A stretch of 64,000 bases of DNA from Acidobacteriota bacterium (GTDB lineage Bacteria > Acidobacteriota > Thermoanaerobaculia > Multivoradales > Multivoraceae), in NCBI GenBank assembly GCA_003388555.1, contig QQVD01000071.1:59055-123054 (forward strand). Direction: 5' to 3'. The translations under genes and the position numbers were made by a program. Shown one piece after another: positions 44,873 to 53,413 of this stretch (within the stretch, counting starts at the first letter, position 1; each line of letters begins with the position of its first letter). The notes beneath the pieces were generated by a model. That model saw only the letters and a program-made list of their open reading frames with translations, searched no databases and was not told where the DNA came from.

Positions 44873-45244
44873 CTGAGGCGCTCCCAGCGACTCGGCTCGT
44901 CGTCGTCGTTCGCGCGCTGCTATCGCGAGGGTCGCCGGGTCCGTGACCGCGACACCGCGGTCTTCTTCCTCGCCGGCCCGGCGGAGCACGGGGAGCACGG
45001 CGGCGAGCTGCGCCTCGGTGTCACTGTCTCGCGCCGGCTCGGAAAGTCGGTGAGGCGGCATCTCCTGAAGCGCTGGGTGCGCGAGATCTTCCGTCGATCG
45101 CACTGGCGGTCGCAGATCCCTGCCGGTGACCTGGTGGTGCACCTCTATCCCGGCGCGGCCGATTTCGAGTTTCATGAAATGGAACGAAGCCTGGGCCGTC
45201 ATCTCGAGCGGCTCGCGGACCGACGCCGGGGAGGTCCTCGCTGA
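44873..45244 (+). CDS. rnpA: Ribonuclease P protein component (start codon uncertain)
   Basis: The frame ending at 45244 encodes RnpA: RRSQRLGSSSSFARCYREGRR, LRLGVTVSRRLGKSVRRHLLKRWVREIFRR (the RNR-type RNA-binding segment) and DLVVHLYPGAADFEFHEMERSL. No ATG, GTG or TTG opens this frame ahead of the conserved N-terminus; the first is an internal GTG at 45050. A CTG at 44873 gives 123 residues, the normal length. The GTG overlapping the rpmH stop (44829) is in another frame and ends at 44876, so a single-base sequence error or a frameshift is an alternative. RnpA supports the RNase P RNA in maturing tRNA 5' ends. It overlaps yidD by one base (TGATG). Confidence 0.85.
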   Translation: MRRSQRLGSSSSFARCYREGRRVRDRDTAVFFLAGPAEHGEHGGELRLGVTVSRRLGKSVRRHLLKRWVREIFRRSHWRSQIPAGDLVVHLYPGAADFEFHEMERSLGRHLERLADRRRGGPR

Positions 45245-45531
45245 TGGAAGTCGCCACGGCGCCCACGACTGCGGACGAGGTGCCCAGGGCGCGCCGGCTC
45301 GCGGTCGGACTGCTGACCGGCTACAAACGGTGGATCTCTCCCCTGCTGCCGCCGAGCTGTCGGTTCTCTCCGACCTGTTCGGAGTACGCCCGGCTGGCGA
45401 TCCTCGAGCACGGTGTGCCGAGGGGTGTGCTGTTCGCGGCCGGCCGCGTCTGCCGCTGTCACCCGTTGGCCGCGGGGGGCATCGATCTGCCGAGGACGCG
45501 CGAGCGAGCCGGGGAAGCGGCGTCGAGCTGA
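45244..45531 (+). CDS. yidD: Membrane protein insertion efficiency factor YidD
   Basis: The 95-residue protein contains the YidD signature GLLTGYKRWISPLLPPSCRFSPTCSEYA and then GVLFAAGRVCRCHPLAAGGIDLP. It is a small amphipathic, inner-membrane-associated helper of YidC-dependent insertion. Its start overlaps the rnpA stop, and yidC begins 33 bp later. Confidence 0.95.
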   Translation: MEVATAPTTADEVPRARRLAVGLLTGYKRWISPLLPPSCRFSPTCSEYARLAILEHGVPRGVLFAAGRVCRCHPLAAGGIDLPRTRERAGEAASS

Positions 45532-45564
45532 AGCCGTACTACCGAAGCTAGTGGGAGTAGTGAG

Positions 45565-47352
45565 TTGGAATCCCGACGTTTCTTGATCGCCGCTGTCCTG
45601 TCCCTGGCGGTGCTGGTGCTGTGGCAGTGGGTCTTCCCTCCGGCGCCTCCGGTGGACCTGGAAGGCGTCGCGGTCGACGGTGTCGCCTCACCGGCTGGCG
45701 ACGCCGCCTCGGAGCGCTCGCCGCAGGGCGCAGCGAGAGCTGGTCGCGAGACCGGATCGCCGGATCCGGGCTCGACGCCCGAGGCAACCGGGGAACTCGT
45801 TGGCGGAGAGAGCCAGGAGGAGCCGACTCGTCCCGTCGAACCGGTGTCGGCGAGCGCCGAGGAAGAGGTCACCTTGGCCACCGAGCGCTGGGAGGCCCGG
45901 TTCTCGAACCGCGGTGCCGTGCTCACCTCCTTCGTGCTCAAGGCGCGGCTCGGAGCCGACGGCGAGCCACTGCAGCTGGTGCGTCAGCGACAGCCGGGCG
46001 ATCCGTCGCCCTTCGCTCTGGTGGACGACAGCGGCGAGGCGCTGGCGGTCGCGGACGCTCTCTTCGTCGCCGAACGAGGCACCGAGTCGGTGACCTTCCG
46101 CTTTGCGGACGCCAGCGGCGCGGTGGAGAAGATCTTCTCGGTGGAACGGCGCGGCGACGGAGACTTCCTCGCCGTCGAGGTGCAGAGCAGCCTGCCCGGA
46201 TGGAACCTCTGGCTCGGCCCCGGCCTGCGCAACCCGACGTGGTCGGAGCTCGACGATCGCTTCCAGAAGCGCGACCGCAACGTGACCTACCTGGTCGGCG
46301 AAGAGGCGCAACGCGTCGTCGCCGACAAGATCAAGGCGGCCGAGCGCATCGATACCGCGGCGGTGGCCTGGCTCTCACTCCAGGACAAGTACTTCCTCAG
46401 CGCGGTGCTGCCGCGGGCCGGACTGCGGTCGGCGAACGTTGTCCCGGTGGCGATCGAGGGAGGCGAAGACCTCGGGCTCACCGGGTACCAGGCGGTGGCG
46501 ACGACCGAGGGTGAGTCGCGGCCGATCGACCTCGGCGTGATCCTCGAGCCGGAGCGGGAGCGCCTGGAGCTGTCGACGTACTGGGGTGCGAAGCAGTACG
46601 TCGAGCTGCGCCGCCTCGGTAGCGGGCTCGAGAAGGCGGTGCAGTGGGGGCGGCTCGGCTTCATAGCCCGACCGCTGCTCTACGGCCTGCGCTGGCTGCA
46701 CGACAACGTCACCACCAACTACGGATGGTGCATCGTGCTGATGACGCTGCTGCTGCGCATCGCGCTCCTGCCGCTGACCCACACCAGCTTCGTGTCGATG
46801 CAGAAGATGCAGCAGCTGAATCCGAAGATGGAGGCGATCCGCGCCCGCTACCGTCCCAAGCTCAAGGACAAGCAGGGCCGGCCCAACTTCGAGCAGCAGC
46901 GCAAGATGAACGAGGAGATCCAGGCGCTGTTCAAGCAGGAGAAGGTGAACCCGGCCGCGGGCTGCCTGCCGCTGCTGCTGCAGATGCCGATCTTCTTCGC
47001 CTTCTACCAGCTGCTGGTGCAGGCGGTGGAGCTGTGGGGCGCGCCGTGGATCCTGTGGATCAACGATCTCTCCAGCCGCGATCCGATCTGGGTGCTGCCC
47101 CTGGTCATGGGCGGCACCCAGTACCTGCAGCAGAAGCTCATGCCGGCGTCGCCGAATCCGACCCAGCGGATGATCATGAACACCATGCCGGTCTTCTTCA
47201 CCGTCTTCGCGCTGAACTTCCCCTCGGGTCTGGTTCTCTACTGGCTCACCAACAACGTCTTGACCATTTTTCAACAGGCCGGCTATAACCGATTGAAGAA
47301 GGCCGGCCTCTTCGGCGGCGAGCAGCCGTCGGAGGCCAAGGAGAAGCGATGA
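45565..47352 (+). CDS. yidC: Membrane protein insertase YidC
   Basis: The 595-residue insertase starts at a TTG (MESRRFLIAAVLSLAVLVLW) with GGGAG upstream. Residues 7-24 form TM1; a long linker and the large periplasmic beta-domain (about 85-345) follow, as in Gram-negative YidC. The conserved C-terminal insertase core starts with NYGWCIVLMTLLLRIALLPLT and includes QMPIFFAFYQLLVQAVELW and the last helices (FPSGLVLYWLTNNVLTIFQQ). The gene ends in an ATGA overlap with jag. Confidence 0.98.
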   Translation: MESRRFLIAAVLSLAVLVLWQWVFPPAPPVDLEGVAVDGVASPAGDAASERSPQGAARAGRETGSPDPGSTPEATGELVGGESQEEPTRPVEPVSASAEEEVTLATERWEARFSNRGAVLTSFVLKARLGADGEPLQLVRQRQPGDPSPFALVDDSGEALAVADALFVAERGTESVTFRFADASGAVEKIFSVERRGDGDFLAVEVQSSLPGWNLWLGPGLRNPTWSELDDRFQKRDRNVTYLVGEEAQRVVADKIKAAERIDTAAVAWLSLQDKYFLSAVLPRAGLRSANVVPVAIEGGEDLGLTGYQAVATTEGESRPIDLGVILEPERERLELSTYWGAKQYVELRRLGSGLEKAVQWGRLGFIARPLLYGLRWLHDNVTTNYGWCIVLMTLLLRIALLPLTHTSFVSMQKMQQLNPKMEAIRARYRPKLKDKQGRPNFEQQRKMNEEIQALFKQEKVNPAAGCLPLLLQMPIFFAFYQLLVQAVELWGAPWILWINDLSSRDPIWVLPLVMGGTQYLQQKLMPASPNPTQRMIMNTMPVFFTVFALNFPSGLVLYWLTNNVLTIFQQAGYNRLKKAGLFGGEQPSEAKEKR

Positions 47353-48350
47353 GCGAGCGACAGCGGCGGTTCTTTACCGCCTCGACGGTGGAGCGTGCGG
47401 TTCTCGAGGCTGCGTCGTACCTCGGCGTGCCGGCCAGCCAGGTGCGCTACGCGGAGGTCCGCAAGCGCGGCCTGGCGCGAGGAGGCGTGACGATCCGGAT
47501 CGATCGGGATGCGGTGGAGGAGGAGCCGGTCGAGGTGGCGACGCCGGAGCGCGACGCGGTGGAGCCGGCCGGGACCGTCGAGGCGCCGGAGGTCACGGCG
47601 TCGCAGGTGACCGACGACGAGGATGGCGCAGCAGACGCGCAGAGCGCAGCCAGCGAGTCCCCGGGCGGCCCGAGCGCGGACGATCAGGACGATCAGGACG
47701 AGGAGGACGTGCAGGGCGGCACCGAGGAGTCCGGTGAGGAGGAAGCGGCAGCCGACGAGCCGGTGGTGGCGGCAGCGGAGGACGGTGAGGAGGAGGAGCC
47801 GGAAGTCGTCTCCGCGAGCAGAGCCGGCGGACCACGCCCCGGCCAGCGCATCGAGCTGCCGTCGGGCCCCGAGGGCCTCTCGGTGGGGGCCGGCCAGGAG
47901 GAGACCGAGGAGACCGCCTCCGCGGCGCGTTGGGTCGAGGCGGTGCTCGATCTCGCCGATCTCGACACCGAGGCACGGGTCGAGATGCGTGGCGAAGTGG
48001 TCTGGATCGACCTCTCGGGGCCGGACGAGGACCTGCTGCTCGAAGACAGCGGCCAGCTGCTGCAGTCGATCCAGCACCTGATGCCGCGTCTGATGCAGTC
48101 GGACCTGGGCAGGGTCGTCACCTGCGTGGCGGATAGCGGCGGCTTCCGTGAGTACCACGCCGAGCGACTTCGGGTGCAGGCGGTCGAGGCAGCCGAGGCG
48201 GTGCGGCGGGATGGGCGGGCGATCTCGCTCGAACCGATGAACCCCCCCGATCGCCGCGAGGTGCACATCGCCCTGGCGGAGGATCCCGCTGTCGACACCG
48301 AGAGCTCCGGCCGCGGGTACTTCAAGCGGATCACGGTTCGTCCCGCGTGA
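47349..48350 (+). CDS. jag: Jag/KhpB-type RNA-binding protein (Jag-N, KH and R3H domains)
   Basis: The 333-residue protein starts MSERQRRFFTASTVERAVLEAASYLGV, the Jag N-terminal domain (about 1-52). An Asp/Glu-rich linker (about 55-165, with repeated DDQ units) leads to a KH domain (about 195-270) and an R3H domain with HAERLRVQAVEAAEAVRRDGR and the ending GRGYFKRITVRP. Members bind RNA and influence cell elongation in Gram-positives. The start overlaps the yidC stop (ATGA). The unusually long acidic linker is a variable feature of the family. Confidence 0.93.
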   Translation: MSERQRRFFTASTVERAVLEAASYLGVPASQVRYAEVRKRGLARGGVTIRIDRDAVEEEPVEVATPERDAVEPAGTVEAPEVTASQVTDDEDGAADAQSAASESPGGPSADDQDDQDEEDVQGGTEESGEEEAAADEPVVAAAEDGEEEEPEVVSASRAGGPRPGQRIELPSGPEGLSVGAGQEETEETASAARWVEAVLDLADLDTEARVEMRGEVVWIDLSGPDEDLLLEDSGQLLQSIQHLMPRLMQSDLGRVVTCVADSGGFREYHAERLRVQAVEAAEAVRRDGRAISLEPMNPPDRREVHIALAEDPAVDTESSGRGYFKRITVRPA

Positions 48351-48364
48351 GCACGGAGGCGGCG

Positions 48365-48380
48365 TGTTTCACGTGAAACA
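48365..48380. promoter_or_regulatory. parS centromere site 1
   Basis: TGTTTCACGTGAAACA is a perfect copy of the 16-bp palindromic ParB-binding site. It lies between jag and rsmG, 1.8 kb from parB. Confidence 0.97.
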
Positions 48381-48410
48381 CCGATCCGCCTCCCACCCCG
48401 GGACGGAGAC

Positions 48411-48426
48411 TGTTTCACGTGAAACA
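48411..48426. promoter_or_regulatory. parS centromere site 2
   Basis: A second perfect TGTTTCACGTGAAACA lies 30 bp after the first. Paired parS sites beside parAB nucleate ParB spreading and position the origin for segregation. Confidence 0.97.
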
Positions 48427-48485
48427 GGGCGTGCCCGGGAACGCCGCGGGGCGCTGGGCCGCCGGGCTCTTCCCGGAACGCCGCG

Positions 48486-49250
48486 TTGAGCCCGCCTCAG
48501 GGCGACAGACGGCGCGGGCGCGTTCGCATCCAAGGCCTCGCGGCCACCCTCCGCCAGCGGCTGCACTCCCTCCCGCCCGGAGCCTCGGCGCATCGCGGCG
48601 ACGTGCCTGGAGACGACCCGGTGGTGCCGCTGGCGGCGGCCACGGTCGACCGCCTGCTGCGCCACGCGGAGTGTCTCGAACGCTGGAGCGACCTCACCTC
48701 GCTGGTCGGGCGCGGTGACGACGACCTCGTCGAGCGCCACTACCTCGAGTCGCTCGCCGGGGTCGAGCTCTGTCGCGGCGCGGGGTGCCTGCTCGACCTC
48801 GGCAGCGGTGCCGGCTTCCCCGGCCTGGTGCTCGCCGCGGCGCTCCCGGAGGTCGAGGTGCACCTGGTCGAGGCCAGGCAGCGCAAGGCGGCCTTCCTGC
48901 GCCAGGCGGCTCGCGCCATGGGTCTGGAGCGGGTTCGCGTGCACGCGACGCGACTCGATCCGCGGGCTGGCGGCCGCCTCCTGACTTCTCAAGTCGGGGC
49001 CGCCCGGGTAGACTGCCTGACCCTGCGTGCAGTGCGTCTCGACGACGGCTTGTGGAGCGCGGTCGAGCCGGCCCTCGCGGGCTCGGCCCGACTGGTGCGC
49101 TGGGAAGGCGAGGAGCCTCCGGCGCTCGCGGTCGAACTCGAGCTGCAGCGCCGGATCCCCCTGGCTGGAGCTTCCCAGCGAGCCGTTGCCTGCTACCTGC
49201 GGCACCGATCCGGCAGCGCGGAGGCGACCGAAGCGAAGCCCTCCGTGTGA
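48486..49250 (+). CDS. rsmG: 16S rRNA (guanine527-N7)-methyltransferase RsmG
   Basis: The product (up to 254 residues from the TTG at 48486) has the RsmG pattern RHAECLERWSDLTSLVGRGDDDLVERHYLESL and a SAM-binding fold with CLLDLGSGAGFPGLVLAAALPEVEVHLVEARQRKAAFLRQAARAMGL. It methylates G527 of 16S rRNA (loss gives low-level streptomycin resistance in other bacteria). The N-terminus is uncertain; a GTG at 48603 would give a shorter protein. The parS pair lies just upstream and parA follows about 100 bp downstream. Confidence 0.94.
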   Translation: MSPPQGDRRRGRVRIQGLAATLRQRLHSLPPGASAHRGDVPGDDPVVPLAAATVDRLLRHAECLERWSDLTSLVGRGDDDLVERHYLESLAGVELCRGAGCLLDLGSGAGFPGLVLAAALPEVEVHLVEARQRKAAFLRQAARAMGLERVRVHATRLDPRAGGRLLTSQVGAARVDCLTLRAVRLDDGLWSAVEPALAGSARLVRWEGEEPPALAVELELQRRIPLAGASQRAVACYLRHRSGSAEATEAKPSV

Positions 49251-49351
49251 CCCGCGCCACCCACTCGGCATCCTCCGCATCGCAGCATCCCCGCAACGCC
49301 TTCGAGGGCTTCAGAGCCCGACCTTCTCCCGCCCGCTCCCACCACCAGCCC

Positions 49352-50134
49352 ATGGTCTCGACCCAGATCCTCGCCGTCGTCAACCAGAAGGGCGGCGTCG
49401 GCAAGACGACGACCGCGATCAACCTCGCGGCTGCCCTCGCCAGCCTCGGTGAACGGGTGCTGCTGGTCGATGCAGATCCTCAGGGCAACGCCAGCCGGGG
49501 ACTCGGAGTCGCCGCCGGTGACGCCAACCTCTACCATCTCCTGGCGGGTTCCGCCGAGGTCGGCGACACCCTGAGGAAGACCGCCGAGCCGGGGCTCGAT
49601 CTGCTCCCCGCCGACCGCGACCTGGTCGGAGTCGAGGTCGAGTTCGTCGGTCAGCCGCGGTGGCAGTGGAGCCTCGCCGAGGCGATCGCCCCGCTGCGGC
49701 AGCACTACGACCGCATCGTCGTCGACTGCCCTCCTTCGCTCGGCCACCTGACGGTCAACGCACTGACCGCGGCCACCGACGTGCTGGTGCCGCTGCAGTG
49801 TGAATACTTCGCTCTCGAGGGGGTCAGCGAACTGGTCGGTACGATCCGCCGGATCCAGGCGAGCCTCAACCCGCAGCTCGAGATCGCCGGTGTGCTGCTG
49901 ACGATGTTCGACGAGCGCACCAACCTGTCGCGCGACGTCATGAACGAGATCCGTCGCCACTTCGAGCGTCGCGTCTACCGCACCGTGGTACCGCGCAACG
50001 TGCGCCTCGCCGAGGCGCCGAGCCACGGCCAGTCGGTGCTCCGCTACGACCTCCGCTCACGTGGCGCCCAGGCCTACCTGGCGCTGGCCCGGGAGCACCT
50101 GCGGCGAGAGGGTGAGGCCCATGGCGCAGCGTAG
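49352..50134 (+). CDS. parA: Chromosome-partitioning ATPase ParA (Soj)
   Basis: The 260-residue ATPase has the deviant Walker A KGGVGKTTTAINLAAALASLG (about 11-31), Walker A' LLVDADPQGNASRGLG and Walker B IVVDCPPSLGHLTVNAL. The ATG at 49352 gives the usual short chromosomal form with no N-terminal DNA-binding domain. It forms gradients on the nucleoid that move ParB-parS complexes. Its stop overlaps parB by 14 bases. Confidence 0.97.
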   Translation: MVSTQILAVVNQKGGVGKTTTAINLAAALASLGERVLLVDADPQGNASRGLGVAAGDANLYHLLAGSAEVGDTLRKTAEPGLDLLPADRDLVGVEVEFVGQPRWQWSLAEAIAPLRQHYDRIVVDCPPSLGHLTVNALTAATDVLVPLQCEYFALEGVSELVGTIRRIQASLNPQLEIAGVLLTMFDERTNLSRDVMNEIRRHFERRVYRTVVPRNVRLAEAPSHGQSVLRYDLRSRGAQAYLALAREHLRREGEAHGAA

Positions 50135-51041
50135 GCGCGGCCTCGGACGCGGCCTCGACGCCCTGCTGAGCGAGGGACCGGTCGAGTCCGCCGCTGCGCC
50201 TGCCGCCTCGGCGCCGCCGGTCGCACTGCCGATCGACGCTCTGGCTCCGAATCCCCGGCAGCCGCGCTCCCGCTTCGACGAGGCCGCGCTGACCGAGCTC
50301 GCCGATTCGATCCGGGCCCAGGGGATCATCCAACCGATCGTCGTGCGCCCCGCCGACCCGGGCTCCGCCGAGCGCTACCAGATCGTCGCCGGTGAGCGCC
50401 GCTGGCGGGCCGCCCGGCTGGCCGGGCTGGAGCAGGTCCCGGTGGTCGTGCGCACCGAGGAGCTCGACGACCAGGCGACCCTGCTGCTGGCCCTGGTCGA
50501 GAACCTCCAGCGTAGCGACCTCGATCCGATCGAAGAGGCCGAGGCCTACCGTGAGCTGCGCGAGGGATTCGGCCTGTCGCAGGAGGAGATCGCCTCGCGG
50601 GTCGGCAAGAGCCGATCAGCGGTCGCCAACCAGCTGCGCCTCCTCAAGCTCCCCGAGGAGGTCGTGGCCTCGCTACGTGCCGGATCGCTCTCCGCCGGCC
50701 AGGTACGGCCGCTGCTCGCCCTGCCGAAGCCGTCGCAACAGGTCGAGCTGGCCGCGAGGATCGAGAAGGAATCGCTCTCGGCGCGCGAGGTCGAGAGGCT
50801 GGTGCAGGAGCGCGCAGGGGACGCCGGCCCCAAACCCACCCGGAGCACCGGCAAGCCCACGGTCGACGTGCACACCCGCAAGGCCGGCGAGCGGCTGACG
50901 CGGGCCCTGCAGACCCGGGTGGAGATCCGCCGGCGCGGCAAGGGCGGGCAGGTTAGGATCCACTTCCACTCGGAGGAGGAGCTGATGCGCATCTTCGAGA
51001 GGCTGACCCACGGCAAGGAGAGCACCGGTGTTCAAGAGTGA
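50121..51041 (+). CDS. parB: Chromosome-partitioning protein ParB (Spo0J)
   Basis: The 306-residue protein starts RRRGLGRGLDALLSE after MAQ, the ParA-activating N-terminus. The CTPase/ParB domain has NPRQPRSRFDEAALTELADSI and the GERRWRAARLAGL motif; a helix-turn-helix (GLSQEEIASRVGKSRSAVANQLRLLKLP) reads parS. A C-terminal dimerisation domain ends the protein. It overlaps both parA and the bactofilin gene. Confidence 0.97.
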   Translation: MAQRRRGLGRGLDALLSEGPVESAAAPAASAPPVALPIDALAPNPRQPRSRFDEAALTELADSIRAQGIIQPIVVRPADPGSAERYQIVAGERRWRAARLAGLEQVPVVVRTEELDDQATLLLALVENLQRSDLDPIEEAEAYRELREGFGLSQEEIASRVGKSRSAVANQLRLLKLPEEVVASLRAGSLSAGQVRPLLALPKPSQQVELAARIEKESLSAREVERLVQERAGDAGPKPTRSTGKPTVDVHTRKAGERLTRALQTRVEIRRRGKGGQVRIHFHSEEELMRIFERLTHGKESTGVQE

Positions 51042-51486
51042 GCGCAGCGGCGACCTCAACGGCTTCCTCGATGCCGGCAGCCGGCTCACCGGCGAGCTCG
51101 AGTTCGAGGACACCTTCCGAGTCGACGGCGCCTTCACCGGGAAGATCCGGTCACCGGGCGACCTGGTCGTCGGCGCCGAGGGATCGGTCGAGGGCGAGAT
51201 CCACGCCGGCCGCGTCTTCGTCTCGGGCACCGTCCGGGGCGAGATCCGGGCCGAGAAGCGGCTCGAGATCAGCGAGCGCGGGCGTGTCTACGCCGACGTG
51301 ATCACCCCTGCCCTGGTCATCGAAGAGGGAGCCTTCCTCGAGGGGCGCTGTGCGATGGAGCGCGCGGTGACCCAGGGCACGGTGGCGGCCGAGGAGGCTC
51401 AGGGCAAGTCGGCCGGCGAGGTCGGGCGCTCGGGCAACAAGCCGACGTTGGTGCGGGCGCCAACCGGCCGCGCGACCGTTCCATAG
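51028..51486 (+). CDS. Bactofilin (polymer-forming cytoskeletal protein)
   Basis: The 152-residue protein from the GTG at 51028 (AAGGAG upstream) has the repetitive beta-helix of bactofilins: GSRLTGELEFEDTFRVDGAFTGKI, GDLVVGAEGSVEGEIHAGRVFVSGTVRGEI and RLEISERGRVYADVITPALVIEEGAFLEGRC. Bactofilins polymerise without nucleotide and organise wall synthesis or chromosome arms; in Myxococcus they anchor ParABS parts, which matches its place after parAB (start overlaps parB). The last 88 bp overlap the convergent membrane-protein gene. Confidence 0.93.
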   Translation: MFKSERSGDLNGFLDAGSRLTGELEFEDTFRVDGAFTGKIRSPGDLVVGAEGSVEGEIHAGRVFVSGTVRGEIRAEKRLEISERGRVYADVITPALVIEEGAFLEGRCAMERAVTQGTVAAEEAQGKSAGEVGRSGNKPTLVRAPTGRATVP

Positions 51487-53264
51487 GACGGAACGAAGCG
51501 CAGCGGTCGCTCCGCGAGAAACTGGGGCACGAACACCTCGGCCAGCACGGTACCGTCCAGATCCCGCGCCACCGGCATGCCGAGCAGATAGGCGAGGGTG
51601 GGTGAGACGTCGGTGATCTCTCCCTGACTCGTTCCGGCCCGCACCCCGTGTCCGGCGAGCAGCAGGGTGCCGTCGGGAGCGCCCCGGAAGCTGCCTTCGT
51701 GCGCTCGGGAGGGCCACAGGCCCGTCCAGTCGAGGACGCTCGACGGCGTGTCGCGGACGCCATAGGCGGAGACGATCGCCAGAGTCCGGCCGGGAGACTG
51801 CACCGGGTCGGCAGCCGCCGACCACAGGTCTCCCAGCAGGCGATCGAGGAAGATGTAGTAACGCTCGACGTCGGCCGCGTGACCGTACAGCGCCTCGCTG
51901 CGCGACGCCTCCAGCTCGACCCGGACGAAGGCGCCGAAGCTGTTTCTCGAGATCCCGCGCAGTCCGTCGAGACGCAGGAAGACGGCGCGCGGATGGGGCG
52001 CGCCTGCGACCGCAGCGGGCCGCCAGACGGGAAGCGCGCGCTCGGCCAGCTCGAGATCCCGACGCGCTGCGTCGAGCCAGGACTGCGCCACCTGCTCGGC
52101 CCGCATCTGATCGAGGAAGTCGCGTGCGCCGGCGCAGACCGCAGCGTCACCGGCGGCGGCCGACGCGGAGCCCGGCGGCGCCGGCGCCCGGCGCGCAGAG
52201 TCCGGGGACGTCGGGCTCGGTGCGCCGCCGCCAGCCGCGGCGGATGCAGTCGTCGGCTCGGGTTGGAAGCCGAGCTGGACCGACTCCACCCCGATGCGCT
52301 CTGCGACGTCCCACAGCGGCGGGTAGGCCGGCTCGCTGCGGCGCATCGGCAGCGATCCTCCCGGCACCCCCCAGTGGCGGAACCCGATCCCCGACGGCAC
52401 TTCGCGAAAGACCTCGCCGGGCTCGATGAAGTCCGCGGCGTGGCGCTGGGCGCCGGTGTCCGCCAGGCGGTACGGCAGGACTCCGGTCATCGCGGTCCAC
52501 CAGAGCGGCTCGTGGCGCGAGGGCTCGAGGCTGGTGAGCCGCACCACTGAGCCGTTGCGCACGACCTGGGCGAGGAAGGGCAGACGCCCCTGCTCGGCAA
52601 GCGGCAGGACCGCATCGAGAGTCAGCGCCGAGATGCCGACCACCAGGATCCGCGGTGCGTCGACATCGGGCGCGACCCTCGCCGGCCGTGGCGTCGGCGC
52701 GGCGCCGGGCCGGTAGGCCTCACGTCGCTCCACCACCACGTAGACGCTGAGCAGGCAGAGCACGCAGAGCGCCACGCGGGAGCGCAGCCGGTAGGCGCGG
52801 CGCTGCATGCTGTGCAGCAGGGCGATGTAGAAGCCGGCGAGGCCGGACGACAGCAGCAGGAAGCCCGCCTTGATCAGACGCCGGTTGATGCCAGGTGGCA
52901 GGTAGTGACCTAGGTGCGAGGCGTGCCACCAGTGCAGCGCGCCGCAGCCGACGAAGACCATCACCAGCATCCACGGCAGGGCCCGCGCCAGCCGCCGGGG
53001 GCGCGCCCAGAAGAAGGGCAGCTGGAGCAGCAGACCGGCGAGCGCGAGCAGCGTCGAGTAGAGCAGCACGGTGCGCAGCCAGGGGCCCAGATCGGTGCGC
53101 CAGTGAGGATTGAGGAAGAACAGCAGGCCGGCGATCTGGGCTCCGGCGAGAGCGCCCGGCAGGGCCGCGGCGGCCAGGAACCACGCCCAGCGCACGGCAC
53201 GCCGCCGGAGCGAGGTCGACTCGACGCCGAATCGGGGGGGATCGGGGCTGCGTCGTCGGGTCAA
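51399..53264 (-). CDS. Membrane protein with C-terminal alkaline-phosphatase-like (type I phosphodiesterase) domain, active site apparently lost
   Basis: The 621-residue protein starts at a TTG after GGAGG. Five membrane helices (about 27-51, 65-86, 95-113, 130-152, 164-179) precede a large extracytoplasmic domain with the fold order of type I phosphodiesterases (RILVVGISALTLDAVLPLAEQGRLPFLAQVV, EPLWWTAMTGVLP, ITDVSPTLAYLLGMPVARDLDG). Where active members have GID and SDHG metal-binding motifs, this protein has GIS (residues 210-212) and SAYG (near 498), so it is probably not catalytic. Its 3' end overlaps the bactofilin gene. It may act as a structural or binding protein; function unknown. 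Confidence 0.8.
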   Translation of the reverse strand: MTRRRSPDPPRFGVESTSLRRRAVRWAWFLAAAALPGALAGAQIAGLLFFLNPHWRTDLGPWLRTVLLYSTLLALAGLLLQLPFFWARPRRLARALPWMLVMVFVGCGALHWWHASHLGHYLPPGINRRLIKAGFLLLSSGLAGFYIALLHSMQRRAYRLRSRVALCVLCLLSVYVVVERREAYRPGAAPTPRPARVAPDVDAPRILVVGISALTLDAVLPLAEQGRLPFLAQVVRNGSVVRLTSLEPSRHEPLWWTAMTGVLPYRLADTGAQRHAADFIEPGEVFREVPSGIGFRHWGVPGGSLPMRRSEPAYPPLWDVAERIGVESVQLGFQPEPTTASAAAGGGAPSPTSPDSARRAPAPPGSASAAAGDAAVCAGARDFLDQMRAEQVAQSWLDAARRDLELAERALPVWRPAAVAGAPHPRAVFLRLDGLRGISRNSFGAFVRVELEASRSEALYGHAADVERYYIFLDRLLGDLWSAAADPVQSPGRTLAIVSAYGVRDTPSSVLDWTGLWPSRAHEGSFRGAPDGTLLLAGHGVRAGTSQGEITDVSPTLAYLLGMPVARDLDGTVLAEVFVPQFLAERPLRFVPSYGTVARPVGARTNVGLLPERPTSPADLP

Positions 53265-53413
53265 TCGATGCCTCCGTGCCGCCGGCGTGGAGGCCGTCGG
53301 CAGCGACCCAGGAGGTCGGCCGGACTCCCAGGGCCGCTGCGACGCCAGTGTGCCACGGACGACGCCCGGGACGATCCGCCCGGCCCTCCGTGCTCTGCTA
53401 CTGTCCGGCCGCC

